Part shown: one piece after another, positions 17,297 to 30,506 of the stretch
How positions within the stretch are numbered: the stretch's first letter is position 1
How the letters are laid out: each line of letters begins with the position of its first letter
Source of the DNA: Rossellomorea aquimaris
GTDB lineage: Bacteria > Bacillota > Bacilli > Bacillales > Bacillaceae_B
Reading direction: 5' to 3'
DNA: 64,000 nt
NCBI RefSeq assembly: GCF_000935355.1
Contig: NZ_JXZC01000004.1
Coordinates: 124,001-188,000 of the forward strand
Notes under the pieces: model-generated
What the model was told of the DNA's origin: nothing
The model's database searches: none
Seen by the model: only the letters and a program-made list of their open reading frames with translations
Program-made: the position numbers and the translations under genes

Positions 17297-18389
17297 AAAG
17301 GACGATGGCACGCTCTACAGGGAGCAGGTCATGGGAACAAAGGGGTTCTCGGGAACACAGTCGATTTTGTATCATCATCATTTGCCGACGGCTGTGGCGA
17401 AAACGGACTATTTAGGGAGTTATATGCCGGAGTTTGAGGAAGAAGGTGCACTTCGTCATCGACATTTCTTTACGGACAGAGTGGAGAAAAAAGGCTGTGC
17501 CTTAAAAAGTCGTGAATATTTACTCGGTAACACTGATCTGTTGATCGGAACCGCCTATGTCACAGAAGAAATGAAGAGCTTTTATCGCAATGGGGATGGA
17601 GATGAAATGCTATATATTCATTTCGGTAAAGGAAAAGTGGAGACGATGTTTGGAACGATCTCCTATGGAAAAGGGGATTATGTGGTGATTCCGATTGGAA
17701 CGATCTATCGCGTCGTTCCTGAAGAAGAGACCAAAATGCTGATTGTTGAATCCTTTAGCCAGATTACAACACCTCGCCGCTATCGTAATGAATATGGTCA
17801 GCTTTTGGAGCACAGCCCGTTTTGTGAACGGGATTTACGGGGGCCTGAAGAATTGCAAACCGTAAATGAAGAAGGCGAATTTGAGGTGATCACGAAATCA
17901 AGAGGGGCTCTTCATTCACATATGTTAAATCATCATCCGCTGGACGTAGTCGGTTGGGACGGCTATTTGTATCCATGGGTATTTAACATTGAGGATTTCG
18001 AACCGATCACAGGACGTGTCCATCAGCCGCCTCCTGTACATCAAACGTTTGAAGGGCATAACTTCGTTGTGTGTTCATTCGTGCCGAGATTATACGACTA
18101 CCATCCGGAATCGATTCCTGCTCCTTATAATCACAGTAACGTAAATAGTGATGAGCTGCTGTATTACGTCGAAGGAAACTTCATGAGCAGAAAAGGAATT
18201 AAGGAAGGTTCGATCACCCTTCATCCGAGCGGGATTCCACATGGTCCACATCCAGGAACGACGGAAGCCAGTATCGGGAAAAAAGAAACCCTGGAGCTTG
18301 CCGTTATGATCGATACCTTCAAACCATTGAAAATCGTCAAGAAAGCCAGAGATGTCGAAGATCCAAATTATATGTTTACATGGGTGTAG
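17244..18389 (+). CDS. hmgA: Homogentisate 1,2-dioxygenase
   Basis: A 381-aa cupin-type iron enzyme that opens the ring of homogentisate to maleylacetoacetate. Marks are the N-terminal YYRQMGKIPHKRHT, the cupin region DGDEMLYIHFGKG, the C-terminal metal region DELLYYVEGNFMSRKG, and LHPSGIPHGPHPG, rich in the expected ligand histidines. The start is ATG 17244 with GAGGGGGAAG upstream; it overlaps the FAH gene by 53 nt, which implies coupled translation. A terminator follows. Bacillus-type enzymes are slightly shorter than the animal form, which fits. Confidence 0.93.
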   Translation: MYYRQMGKIPHKRHTMFKKDDGTLYREQVMGTKGFSGTQSILYHHHLPTAVAKTDYLGSYMPEFEEEGALRHRHFFTDRVEKKGCALKSREYLLGNTDLLIGTAYVTEEMKSFYRNGDGDEMLYIHFGKGKVETMFGTISYGKGDYVVIPIGTIYRVVPEEETKMLIVESFSQITTPRRYRNEYGQLLEHSPFCERDLRGPEELQTVNEEGEFEVITKSRGALHSHMLNHHPLDVVGWDGYLYPWVFNIEDFEPITGRVHQPPPVHQTFEGHNFVVCSFVPRLYDYHPESIPAPYNHSNVNSDELLYYVEGNFMSRKGIKEGSITLHPSGIPHGPHPGTTEASIGKKETLELAVMIDTFKPLKIVKKARDVEDPNYMFTWV

Positions 18390-18394
18390 AAAAA

Positions 18395-18440
18395 GAATCA
18401 GTCCAAGACCTTGTGGGTTACTTGGATTGGTTCTTTTATT
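18395..18440 (+). terminator. Terminator of the homogentisate operon
   Basis: GAATCAGTCCAAG (18395-18407) pairs with CTTGGATTGGTTC (18421-18433), followed by TTTTATTTAT. Confidence 0.85.
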
Positions 18441-18924
18441 TATATACAGTTTAATAAAGGTGAACGACATACTATGGGGATTATTTGTTTCTGCGAAAAA
18501 ATATTCAAGATAATAGAAGGAAGTTGAAGGATTGAAGTTGGAATTTGGAGTCCGAAAAACAAATAAATAGTAAGGATTGTCGTCTGTGAGTTGAATCAGT
18601 CCTTTTTTGCTGATTGTATTTTCTGCTGAATAAAAATTCAATCTGATATTTTATAGTAGAAAAATATTCTCAATTATATAAAGTGAATGAGAATAAACCA
18701 CTCCCTCACAACGTAGGATAAAACTCCCCAAACCTCCATTCTCATGGGATTTTGTCGAAATATTTCATATAGCGACCAAGTCGAAAACTGAACCCCTATT
18801 CACCCACTGAAATAAAAAAATCCAAAAAAAATTTTATTCCCAATAAACTCTATAAGGACAAAGATGTAAGCGTTTACTTATAATCAGATAAATCTAAATA
18901 GTCAAAAAATTTACGAAAATCCTG
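18441..18924. other. AT-rich gene-free stretch upstream of ilvE
   Basis: No convincing gene on either strand. A second terminator-like hairpin is present: AAGGATTG (18572-18579), TCAGTCCTT (18596-18604), then T residues. The remainder is AT-rich with no repeat that I recognise. Confidence 0.5.
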
Positions 18925-18953
18925 TTGACCTTCCCGGAAAACGGGAGTAATAT
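18925..18953 (+). promoter_or_regulatory. ilvE promoter with an inverted repeat in the spacer
   Basis: TTGACC (18925-18930), a 17-nt spacer, TAATAT (18948-18953). The spacer holds TCCCG (18932-18936) and CGGGA (18942-18946), a likely repressor or regulator site between the two promoter boxes. Confidence 0.75.
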
Positions 18954-18974
18954 TGTCCTCAATTAAAAAAATAT

Positions 18975-19028
18975 GAGCCAGCAGGAGGCAACAGCCAAAA
19001 CTATTCCAACCTGCTGTTCAACAGGCTC
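18975..19028 (+). promoter_or_regulatory. Structured leader hairpin upstream of ilvE
   Basis: In the predicted 5' UTR, CAGCAGG (18979-18985) pairs with CCTGCTG (19010-19016), and the outer GAGCC (18975-18979) with GGCTC (19024-19028). No T tract or T-box motif is present. The in-frame ATG at 18974 has no ribosome site. Confidence 0.45.
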
Positions 19029-19113
19029 CAAACAAACTGAAGAAATAGTCCTTCAGTGCGAAAATAAAATTCGAAAAAATCAAATAAATTCTCACCGGAA
19101 AGGAATGATTAAC

Positions 19114-20013
19114 ATGAACGAACAATGGATCTACTTAGACGGGCAATACGTAAAAAAGGAAGACGCAGTTGTATCTGTGTACGACCATGGTTTTCTATAT
19201 GGAGATGGAGTGTTCGAAGGGATTCGAATGTACGATGGGAATGTGTTCCGTCTAGAAGAACATGTTGATCGCCTTTATGACTCTGCAAAATCAATCATGC
19301 TGAATATCGAAGTATCGAAAGAAGAGATGAGCGACATCATCGTCGATACATTGAAAAAGAATCAACTAGAGAATGCCTACATACGTGTGGTCATTTCTAG
19401 AGGTGTTGGAAACTTAGGTTTGGATCCATTTACTTGTAGAAAACCACAAATCATTGTCATTGCAGAACAATTAGCCCTGTTCCCTAAAAGCTTATACGAA
19501 ACGGGCATCGATATCGTTACAGTAGCAAGTCGCCGTAACCGCGCGGATGTTCTTTCACCAAAGGTTAAATCGTTGAACTACTTAAATAATATCCTGGTAA
19601 AAATCGAAGCCAACCTCGCTGGTGTAAGTGAAGCGTTAATGCTTAACGACCAAGGGTATGTAGCTGAGGGATCTGCGGACAATATCTTCATTGTCAAAAA
19701 AGGAAAGATCCTGACCCCTCCTGGATATGTAGGGGCCCTAGAAGGGATCACCCGTAACGCAATCATCGAGATCGCCGAGAAGCTCGGATTCGAGATGAAG
19801 GAAGAAGTTTTCACCCGTCATGATGTGTATACGGCAGATGAAGTGTTCTTAACAGGAACAGCCGCAGAAGTCATTGCCGTTGTAAAGGTTGATGGACGAG
19901 TGATCGGAGAAGGAAAACCTGGAAAGTATACAACACAATTATTGCAGGAGTTCAGAAACAATGTCACGCAGGATGGAAGAAAAGTTTACAAACAAAATGC
20001 TCAAGTTGGCTAA
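19114..20013 (+). CDS. ilvE: Branched-chain amino acid aminotransferase
   Basis: A 299-aa class IV PLP aminotransferase that makes Val, Leu and Ile from their oxoacids. Marks are WIYLDGQYVKKEDA, YDHGFLYGDGVFEGIR, the PLP lysine in SPKVKSLNYLNNIL and the phosphate-binding EGSADNIFIV and TGTAAEVIAV. ATG 19114 is chosen because GGAAAGGAATG precedes it and the family begins there; the open frame extends 47 codons upstream without a ribosome site. It leads the branched-chain gene group and is followed 15 nt later by ilvD. Its promoter is at 18925-18953. The family also includes D-amino acid aminotransferase, but context favours IlvE. Confidence 0.92.
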   Translation: MNEQWIYLDGQYVKKEDAVVSVYDHGFLYGDGVFEGIRMYDGNVFRLEEHVDRLYDSAKSIMLNIEVSKEEMSDIIVDTLKKNQLENAYIRVVISRGVGNLGLDPFTCRKPQIIVIAEQLALFPKSLYETGIDIVTVASRRNRADVLSPKVKSLNYLNNILVKIEANLAGVSEALMLNDQGYVAEGSADNIFIVKKGKILTPPGYVGALEGITRNAIIEIAEKLGFEMKEEVFTRHDVYTADEVFLTGTAAEVIAVVKVDGRVIGEGKPGKYTTQLLQEFRNNVTQDGRKVYKQNAQVG

Positions 20014-20028
20014 GTTGGAGGTGATGAC

Positions 20029-21696
20029 GTGCGAAGTGACATGATCAAAAAAGGAATCGACCGGGCTCCTCACCGCAGTTTACTGTACGCTACGGGAGTG
20101 AAGCTTGAAGACTTGGAAAAACCATTCATCGGGGTGTGTAACTCCTACATTGATATCATTCCAGGCCATATGCATTTAAACGGATTTGCCCAGGTGGTGA
20201 AAGAAGCGATCCGGGAAGCCGGCGGCATTCCATTCGAATTCAATACAATCGGTGTTGATGATGGGATCGCCATGGGACATATCGGGATGAGGTACTCATT
20301 ACCAAGCAGGGAATTGATCGCGGACTCAGCAGAAACCGTCATCAATGCTCACTGGTTCGATGGAGTGTTCTACATTCCAAACTGTGACAAGATCACACCG
20401 GGAATGCTCATGTCAGCGGTCAGAACAAATGTCCCATCCGTTTTCGTATCGGGAGGTCCGATGGAAGCAGGTGTATCGAGCGAAGGTAAGCCATTATCAC
20501 TCGTATCTGTTTTCGAAGGAGTCGGCGCCCATCAGTCAGGAAGGATGACGGCTGAACAGCTTCTTGATATCGAAGCCAATGCGTGTCCGACTTGCGGATC
20601 ATGCTCTGGGATGTTCACAGCGAACTCCATGAATTCCCTGATGGAAATGCTCGGGATGGCTCCTCCGGGGAATGGAACAATCGTTGCCACCTCTGAAGAG
20701 CGGCATCAGCTAATCAAGGATGCGGCCAAATATCTAGTGGAAATGGTCAAGAAGGATATTAAACCAAGAGACATCATTACGAAAGATACAATCGACGATG
20801 CATTCGCTTTGGATATGGCTATGGGAGGCTCCACCAATACCGTCCTTCACACACTGGCCATTGCGAATGAGGCGGAAATTGATTACGACATCAACCGGAT
20901 CAATAAAGTCGCAGAGCGAGTACCTTATTTATCCAAGATAAGCCCAGCCTCTGATTACTCCATGCAGGACGTTCACAATGCTGGAGGGGTCAGCGCCATT
21001 ATTAAAGAATTATGTGAAATGGGGGCTGTTCACAACGATCGAATCACGGTAACAGGAAAGTCTCTTTATGAAAACGTACAAGATGCTCATATTCAAAATG
21101 ACGATGTCATCCGTCGCAAGGAAAACGCCCACAGTCCAGTCGGAGGATTATCCGTCCTCTTCGGAAATATCGCTCCAAATGGTGGAGTCATCAAGGTAGG
21201 TGCAGTCGACCCGTCCATTAAAACGTTTATGGGTGAAGCGATTGTATACGAATCTCAGGATGACGCACTTCGAGGCATTGAAAGTGGAGAAGTGAAAGAA
21301 GGGCATGTAGTGGTGATCCGGTACGAAGGGCCAAAGGGTGGTCCGGGAATGCCGGAGATGCTGGCACCAACGGCAGCCATTGCAGGACGGGGCCTGGAAA
21401 AGAAAGTGGCACTCATGACAGACGGCAGGTTTTCCGGAGCATCGCGAGGCATTTCAATCGGTCATGTCTCACCGGAAGCTGCTGAAGGAGGACCGATCGG
21501 TGTTGTTGAAAATGGAGATCCCATCTTCATTGATCTGACGAATCGAACGATTTCCCTCATGGTGTCAGAAACGGAACTTCAGTTCAGACAAAAGGAGTGG
21601 GTACAGCCCCCTCCGAAGATCAGAAAAGGTTACTTAGCACGATATGCCAAGCTTGTAACGTCAGCCAGTACAGGTGGAATATTGAAAACGGAATAG
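20029..21696 (+). CDS. ilvD: Dihydroxy-acid dehydratase
   Basis: A 555-aa iron-sulfur enzyme that dehydrates dihydroxy-isovalerate and dihydroxy-methylvalerate to the oxoacids. Marks are [17 protein letters not shown], the cluster cysteines in [16 protein letters not shown] and [18 protein letters not shown], and [21 protein letters not shown] near the C-terminus. It starts at GTG 20029 behind GGAGGTGATG. It is followed within a few bases by the T-box leader of ilvB, so ilvE-ilvD form one unit and ilvB onward is separately attenuated. Confidence 0.96.
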   Translation: MRSDMIKKGIDRAPHRSLLYATGVKLEDLEKPFIGVCNSYIDIIPGHMHLNGFAQVVKEAIREAGGIPFEFNTIGVDDGIAMGHIGMRYSLPSRELIADSAETVINAHWFDGVFYIPNCDKITPGMLMSAVRTNVPSVFVSGGPMEAGVSSEGKPLSLVSVFEGVGAHQSGRMTAEQLLDIEANACPTCGSCSGMFTANSMNSLMEMLGMAPPGNGTIVATSEERHQLIKDAAKYLVEMVKKDIKPRDIITKDTIDDAFALDMAMGGSTNTVLHTLAIANEAEIDYDINRINKVAERVPYLSKISPASDYSMQDVHNAGGVSAIIKELCEMGAVHNDRITVTGKSLYENVQDAHIQNDDVIRRKENAHSPVGGLSVLFGNIAPNGGVIKVGAVDPSIKTFMGEAIVYESQDDALRGIESGEVKEGHVVVIRYEGPKGGPGMPEMLAPTAAIAGRGLEKKVALMTDGRFSGASRGISIGHVSPEAAEGGPIGVVENGDPIFIDLTNRTISLMVSETELQFRQKEWVQPPPKIRKGYLARYAKLVTSASTGGILKTE

Positions 21697-21705
21697 TTAA
21701 AGCGT

Positions 21706-21996
21706 TGAAGAGGTAAAAGGGTTGGAAATCGTATTTTCAGAGAGCTGGTGGTGCTGCAAACCAGTAATACATCCAATGCCGACATCCCCTCTGAGTATCG
21801 TTCTGAACCTCTAAAAGTAGGAACGATCGAGTAGATGCTACTCGTTACAAAAACAAAGGCTGGTGAAACCGATCAGCCTGCAAAGGGAGATGATATCAAA
21901 TTATCTCTGAATTAGGGTGGTACCGTGGAAAGGATGAAGGCCTTTTCGCCCCTGCGAAAGATGAACTCTGTCGTAGTGGGTGGAAAGGTCTTTTTT
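21706..21996 (+). promoter_or_regulatory. T-box riboswitch upstream of ilvB
   Basis: The conserved T-box AGGGTGGTACCGTGG starts at 21914 and pairs in the antiterminator. Stem I runs from AGAGG (21709-21713) to CCTCT (21788-21792) and contains GGTGGTGCTGCAAACCAG. A strong stem III is ATCGTTC/GAACGAT. The terminator is GGCCTTTTCGCCC (21939-21951) pairing with GGGTGGAAAGGTC (21978-21990), then six T. Uncharged tRNA binding would allow read-through. The best specifier reading by position is ATC (Ile, 21784-21786), but the following base is not the usual purine and a leucine codon nearby cannot be excluded. Confidence 0.92.
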
Positions 21997-22052
21997 GTTT
22001 GGGAAAGTGGATGAAAAAAGTCAGGTGATTCACCGCCTGCGCTTTTAATATA

Positions 22053-22170
22053 TCCAGCTCCGGCGGCTAGAGGCTCGAGGTCATAAATCAAACATACCAA
22101 AAAGGCAAAGAACGCCTTTCCGGCATGTTCGCTTTATGCTTGTCGCCTCTGACCAAGCCGCCTGCGCATT
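22053..22170. repeat. Interspersed hairpin repeat, copy 2
   Basis: About 118 bp, beginning TCCAGCTCCGGCGGCTAGAG and with the same palindromic centre as the copy at 6505. The tail of a truncated unit (CCGCCTGCGCTTTTAATATA) precedes it at 22033-22052. Confidence 0.88.
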
Positions 22171-22177
22171 TAATATA

Positions 22178-22296
22178 TCCAGCTCCGGCGGCTAGTCCCT
22201 CGAGGTCATAAGTCAATCTCGCCAAAAAGGCAAAAAACGCCTTTTCAGCGACCTTGCCTTATGCTTGTCGGGCCTGACCAAGCCGCCTGCGCTTTT
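22178..22296. repeat. Interspersed hairpin repeat, copy 3
   Basis: In tandem with copy 2 (period about 125 bp), with partly different stem arms, and ending 11 nt before the ilvB ribosome site. Both copies lie between the T-box terminator and ilvB, so the read-through mRNA carries them. Confidence 0.88.
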
Positions 22297-22318
22297 AATA
22301 AAAGGGAGGAGATAGGCA

Positions 22319-24036
22319 ATGAGAGCGAAGGTAGAGGCAGAACCGGCTTCACAGACACTAACAGAAAACGTCAACGGTGCTGATATGCTCATGAAAGCTT
22401 TAAAGGAGGAAAAGGTTGAGATTCTGTTTGGATATCCTGGGGGAGCGGTCTTGCCGATTTACGATGCTCTTTACAAAGCCCCGATCAAGCACGTACTTGC
22501 CCGTCATGAGCAAGGGGCAATCCATGCGGCAGAAGGGTACGCCCGTGTATCAGGGAAACCGGGTGTGGTCATTGCCACATCAGGACCGGGAGCCACGAAT
22601 CTCGTAACCGGGATTGCAGATGCCATGATGGATTCATTGCCCTTGGTGGTTTTTACAGGGCAGGTGGCTTCAGGGGTGATCGGAACCGATGCATTTCAGG
22701 AAGCGGACGTGGTCGGCATCACGATGCCGATTACAAAGCATAATTATCAGGTTCGTGATATCAAGGATCTTCCGAGAATCGTGAAGGAAGCTTTTCACAT
22801 TGCTTCGACCGGAAGGCCCGGACCGGTACTCGTCGACATTCCGAAAGACTTGACCCTGCAGCAAGCGTATCCGGTACACGAAGTAGAAATGGACTTACCA
22901 GGGTATCAGCCTAATTTATACCCGAATCCCCTTCAAATCAAGAAATTGGTGGATGCCATTAAGGTTTCCAGGCAGCCGGTCATCTTGGCCGGGGCAGGGG
23001 TGCTTCATGGAAAGGCAACAGAGGAACTGAAGAGATTCGCAGAGCAATATGACCTTCCTGTCATTCATACCCTTTTAGGTTTAGGTGGATTTCCTGCTGA
23101 TCACCCGCTGTTTCTAGGGATGGCAGGGATGCACGGATGCTATGCAAGTAATATGGCCATCCATGAATGTGACTTGCTCATCAATATCGGAGCCAGATTT
23201 GATGACCGGTTAACAGGGAATCTTGCCACCTTTGCACCACGGGCCAAAGTGGTCCATATCGACATCGATCCAGCTGAGATCGGGAAGAATGTTGAAACGC
23301 AGATTCCGATCGTTGCAGACGCGAAACAGGCACTCGCTAAACTTCTTCAGCATGAGGCGGAAAAACCTGATTTCGATGCCTGGCATCATCATCTTAAGTC
23401 ATATAAAAGGGAATATCCTTTCTGGTATAACCAGGCTCACGATGTGCTCTCTCCTCAGCGATTGATTGAACAGGTGTACGAAATGACGAACGGGGAAGCG
23501 GTTGTCACAACGGACGTGGGACAGCATCAAATGTGGGCGGCACAATACTACTCCTTTAAAAAACCTAATAATTGGGTCACTTCCGGAGGGCTTGGCACGA
23601 TGGGATTCGGATTCCCGGCAGCAATCGGAGCCCAGTTGGCAAACCCATCAAGTACGGTGGTCGCCTTTGTAGGAGATGGCGGATTCCAAATGACACTACA
23701 GGAGCTGGTTCTCCTGAAAGAGCTGAACCTTCCTGTGAAAGTGGTCCTTCTTAATAACGCTACCCTCGGGATGGTGAGACAATGGCAGGAAACATTCTTT
23801 GAAGAGAGATACTCTCAATCGGTGTTCTCCACACAGCCTGATTTTGTAAAACTGGCTGAATCGTATGGAATCAAAGGATATCGCGTGAAAACACAGGAAG
23901 AAGTCGATTCAGTTTTACGGGAAGCCTTAACGAGTGATGAACCCGTACTCATTGATTGCTGGGTGAATCCAAAGGAAAATGTCTACCCGATGGTGGCTCC
24001 AGGGAAGGGATTACACGAAATGTTAGGAGTGAAACC

Positions 24037-24040
<4 letters not shown>
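22319..24040 (+). CDS. ilvB: Acetolactate synthase, large (catalytic) subunit
   Basis: A 573-aa TPP/FAD enzyme that condenses two pyruvates, or pyruvate with 2-oxobutyrate. Marks are the catalytic Glu region [31 protein letters not shown], and the TPP motif [19 protein letters not shown] to [22 protein letters not shown] precedes ATG 22319. It is the first gene of the T-box controlled operon and overlaps ilvN by ATGA. The N-terminal twenty or so residues are variable, as usual. Confidence 0.96.
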
Positions 24041-27194
<3,154 letters not shown>

Positions 27195-27201
27195 ACGATG
27201 G

Positions 27202-27224
27202 GAGCCTTGTCATTCAAGGCTCCT
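27202..27224 (+). other. Intercistronic hairpin between leuA and leuB
   Basis: GGAGCCTTG (27202-27210) and CAAGGCTCC (27216-27224) form a perfect 9-bp stem with a 5-nt loop and no T tract. It is not a terminator; an mRNA processing or stabilising structure is likely, as known for the Bacillus subtilis ilv-leu transcript. Confidence 0.65.
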
Positions 27225-27254
27225 CATACAAATCAAAAACAGGAGGTAATTCTA

Positions 27255-28367
27255 ATGAAGAAAAAAATCGCTGTACTACCAGGAGACGGTATCGGTCAAG
27301 AGATTATGGACGGGGCATTAGAAGTACTGAAGGCTGTGGGTGATTGGTTCGGCCATGAATTCGAAGTGGAAAAAGGATACATCGGTGGATCTGCCGTTGA
27401 TCGCTTCGGTACACCATTACCTCCTGAAACGATCAAGCTTTGTAAAAATAGTGATGCCGTTCTATTAGGGGCCGTAGGAGGACCAAAATGGGAGCATCTT
27501 CCGAAGGAGCTTCGTCCTGAAAAAGGTCTCCTGGCCATCCGCAAAGAGTTTGACTTATTCGCGAACCTGCGCCCGGTTAAAGCATTTGAAAGTTTACTTG
27601 GTGCTTCCCCGTTAAAGCGTGACATCGTTGAAGAAGTAGACTTAGTGATTGTCCGGGAACTGACAGGGGGATTGTACTTCGGTCAGCCATCCGGTCGTCA
27701 AGGAAAAAGGGATGAAGTAGCCGTCGATACACTGGTCTATGAAAAAAGTGAAATCGAACGGATCGTTCATAAAGCCTTCAAGCTGGCTCAAAAACGCAAG
27801 AAAAAATTAACGTCCGTTGACAAGGCAAATGTTTTGGAAACAAGTCGAATGTGGCGCGAAGTCGTGAATGAGGTAGCTCCTGAATACCCGGATGTGGAAG
27901 TGGAGCACATGCTGGTCGATGTCGCTGCCATGAAGCTGATGTATCAGCCGAAGCAATTCGATGTACTGGTGACGGAGAATATGTTCGGGGATATCCTTAG
28001 TGACGAAGCCTCCATGATCACAGGGTCACTGGGAATGCTGCCTTCCGCTAGTTTAAGAGGAGACTCCTTCGGTCTTTACGAACCGGTACACGGGTCTGCA
28101 CCTGATATTGCCGGAAAAGGAAAAGCCAATCCACTGGCTATGATTCTATCGGTTGCCATGATGCTTAGGCACTCCTTCGGCTTAAAAGAAGAGGCTGAAA
28201 TGATTGAAATGGCCGTTCAGGAAGTATTGAATGCAGGCTACCGAACAGGAGATCTTTGGACGATGGGCCGCGGAACCGTTGTCGGGACCGGTGCCATGAG
28301 TCAGCTGGTTGTGGAGCGCTTGGAAGCGGATCATGCCCTGTCTTCGATCCTGGCGGCTTACTTGTAA
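27255..28367 (+). CDS. leuB: 3-isopropylmalate dehydrogenase
   Basis: A 370-aa NAD enzyme that oxidises and decarboxylates 3-isopropylmalate. Marks are [13 protein letters not shown], the substrate-site [27 protein letters not shown], and [25 protein letters not shown] with the metal aspartates. ATG 27255 has a perfect AGGAGGTAATTCTA site; the upstream in-frame ATG 27198 lies in the intercistronic hairpin region. A 106-nt gap without further structure separates it from leuC. Confidence 0.96.
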   Translation: MKKKIAVLPGDGIGQEIMDGALEVLKAVGDWFGHEFEVEKGYIGGSAVDRFGTPLPPETIKLCKNSDAVLLGAVGGPKWEHLPKELRPEKGLLAIRKEFDLFANLRPVKAFESLLGASPLKRDIVEEVDLVIVRELTGGLYFGQPSGRQGKRDEVAVDTLVYEKSEIERIVHKAFKLAQKRKKKLTSVDKANVLETSRMWREVVNEVAPEYPDVEVEHMLVDVAAMKLMYQPKQFDVLVTENMFGDILSDEASMITGSLGMLPSASLRGDSFGLYEPVHGSAPDIAGKGKANPLAMILSVAMMLRHSFGLKEEAEMIEMAVQEVLNAGYRTGDLWTMGRGTVVGTGAMSQLVVERLEADHALSSILAAYL

Positions 28368-28473
28368 GATGGAATTTACTGGGGTTTGTGGAATCAAGCG
28401 CTACTCACTCAGCAACCATTCTACCAGACCAGTCTTAACTGAATAAAAATTTTACCAAACCAGGAGGGAGTTC

Positions 28474-29889
28474 ATGGCAGGGAAAAATATCATCGAAAAG
28501 ATATGGGAAAAACACATTGTACACAGAGAAAAAGGAAAGCCGGATTTATTGTATATTGATCTGCACCTTGTACATGAAGTAACGTCTCCCCAAGCATTTG
28601 AAGGTCTTCGCTTAAAGAATCGCAAGGTGAGAAGACCCGATTTAACCTACGCCACGATGGATCATAACGTACCGACGAGAGAGCGTCACATCATTAGAGA
28701 TGAAATTGCTCGGCTGCAAATGGATACGTTGAAGAAAAATTGTGATGAGTTCGGCGTCACTCTAGCCGATATTCACCATCCTGATCAAGGGATTGTCCAC
28801 GTCATCGGACCTGAGCTCGGTTTGACACAGCCAGGAAAAACAATTGTATGTGGAGACAGCCATACTTCCACCCACGGAGCGTTCGGAGCACTGGCCTTTG
28901 GGATTGGGACGAGTGAAGTGGAACATGTACTGGCAACCCAGACACTATGGCAATCGAAGCCAAAAACACTTCAAGTAGAGGTGTCCGGAGAGCTGGGGTT
29001 TGGTGTCACGGCCAAAGATGTGATTCTGAATATCATTTCAACATACGGGGTGGGATTTGGAACCGGATATGTCATCGAATTCACTGGAGACGTGATCCGC
29101 AACCTAACCATGGAAGAAAGAATGACCGTCTGTAATATGAGCATTGAAGCAGGTGCCAAGGCAGGATTGATCAGTCCCGACGAAACGACCTTTAAATATT
29201 TAGAGGGAAGAGAATATCTTCCTAAGGATAAATCGTTCGAACAATGTAAAGAAGAATGGCGATCGCTTACGAGCGACAGTGACGCAGCCTATGATCACAA
29301 GATTGAGGTGAAGGGTGAAGAAATCGAACCTCATGTGACATGGGGAACGAATCCTGGAATGGGCGCAGGCATTTCAAGGTCCGTCCCTCACCCAGAGGAG
29401 TTCCGGGATCCTTCTGATAGAGAAGGAGTAGAACGGGCGCTTCATTACATGGGGCTCGAGGCGGGAATGAGGATCGAGGACATTGAGGTTGATTATGTGT
29501 TCATTGGTTCGTGTACGAATTCACGCTTGAGTGACTTGAGAGCGGCGGCTGAAGTTGTGAAAGGTCACAGTGTAAAACAGGGCGTCACCGCATTGGTTGT
29601 TCCTGGATCGTTCAAGGTGAAGAAAGAGGCTGAAGAACAAGGTTTGGATACCATTTTCAAAGAAGCTGGATTCCAGTGGAGGGAAGCTGGATGCAGCATG
29701 TGCCTGGCGATGAATGATGATATCGTTCCACCTGGCAAGCGCTGTGCATCGACTTCCAACCGGAACTTTGAAGGCCGGCAGGGAAATGGCTCTCGAACGC
29801 ATCTACTCAGCCCATCCATGGCCGCTGCGGCTGCCGTTACCGGAAAGCTGACAGATGTACGAAAGCTTGAAAAAATGCCGATTTCCTAG
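28474..29889 (+). CDS. leuC: 3-isopropylmalate dehydratase, large subunit
   Basis: A 471-aa aconitase-family subunit with a 4Fe-4S cluster. Marks are the cluster cysteines in [13 protein letters not shown] and [33 protein letters not shown] with substrate residues, and [19 protein letters not shown] precedes ATG 28474. With LeuD it interconverts 2- and 3-isopropylmalate. The codons for RSVPH (near residue 304) contain AGGTCCGTCCCTCA (29377-29390), an exact copy of the local repeat core. Confidence 0.96.
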   Translation: MAGKNIIEKIWEKHIVHREKGKPDLLYIDLHLVHEVTSPQAFEGLRLKNRKVRRPDLTYATMDHNVPTRERHIIRDEIARLQMDTLKKNCDEFGVTLADIHHPDQGIVHVIGPELGLTQPGKTIVCGDSHTSTHGAFGALAFGIGTSEVEHVLATQTLWQSKPKTLQVEVSGELGFGVTAKDVILNIISTYGVGFGTGYVIEFTGDVIRNLTMEERMTVCNMSIEAGAKAGLISPDETTFKYLEGREYLPKDKSFEQCKEEWRSLTSDSDAAYDHKIEVKGEEIEPHVTWGTNPGMGAGISRSVPHPEEFRDPSDREGVERALHYMGLEAGMRIEDIEVDYVFIGSCTNSRLSDLRAAAEVVKGHSVKQGVTALVVPGSFKVKKEAEEQGLDTIFKEAGFQWREAGCSMCLAMNDDIVPPGKRCASTSNRNFEGRQGNGSRTHLLSPSMAAAAAVTGKLTDVRKLEKMPIS

Positions 29890-29900
29890 GAGGTGAGAAA

Positions 29901-30506
29901 GTGGCAATCAATCATGTGGAAGGAAAAGTGTTTCCTCTAAGAAGAGACAATGTGGACACGGATCAAATCATACCCAAACAGTTTTTAAAAAGGATCGAGC
30001 GTAAAGGGTTTGGTCAGTACTTGTTCTATCATTGGCGGTTTGAAGACGACGGTAAAGCCCTAAGAGACGACTTCTTATTAGATACACCCAAGTATCAAAA
30101 CGCCGAGGTTCTCCTTGGCGGAAAGAATTTTGGGTGCGGATCTTCGAGGGAGCACGCTCCGTGGGCCCTTCAAGACTATGGGTTCAAAGTAATCATCGCC
30201 AAAAGCTTTGCAGATATTTTTTATAACAACTGTTTGAAGAATGGGATCCTGCCCATTCAACTGGATGAACAAACAGTCGATGCCCTTTTTAGAAATGAGA
30301 GTCATGTAGATTTATATAAAATTGAAGTGTCCCTTGAGCATCAGACCATTTGTGACTCGGAAGGTCAACGCGTCTCCTTTGACATCGATCCTTACTGGAA
30401 GACGATGCTTCTAAAGGGACTGGATGAGATCGATTTAACTCTGCATTACGGAAAAGATATTGAAGAATACGAAAAAAATTATGAGGTGAGTGGCTTGGGA
30501 ATTTAA
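29901..30506 (+). CDS. leuD: 3-isopropylmalate dehydratase, small subunit
   Basis: A 201-aa swivel-domain subunit that partners LeuC. Marks are DNVDTDQIIPKQFLKRI near residue 17 and GGKNFGCGSSREHAPWALQDYG. It starts at GTG 29901 behind AGGAGGTGAG, 11 nt after leuC, and its stop codon shares one base with the next start (TAATG). The length matches the family. Confidence 0.95.
   Translation: MAINHVEGKVFPLRRDNVDTDQIIPKQFLKRIERKGFGQYLFYHWRFEDDGKALRDDFLLDTPKYQNAEVLLGGKNFGCGSSREHAPWALQDYGFKVIIAKSFADIFYNNCLKNGILPIQLDEQTVDALFRNESHVDLYKIEVSLEHQTICDSEGQRVSFDIDPYWKTMLLKGLDEIDLTLHYGKDIEEYEKNYEVSGLGI

Noticed and set aside
18090-18641. 183-codon open frame on the minus strand over the end of the homogentisate dioxygenase gene
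   Set aside because: It is antisense to a well-supported enzyme and crosses two terminator hairpins; no ribosome site or family pattern.
18974-19113. 47-codon upstream extension of ilvE
   Set aside because: No ribosome site before ATG 18974, and it overlaps a leader hairpin; the family starts at 19114.
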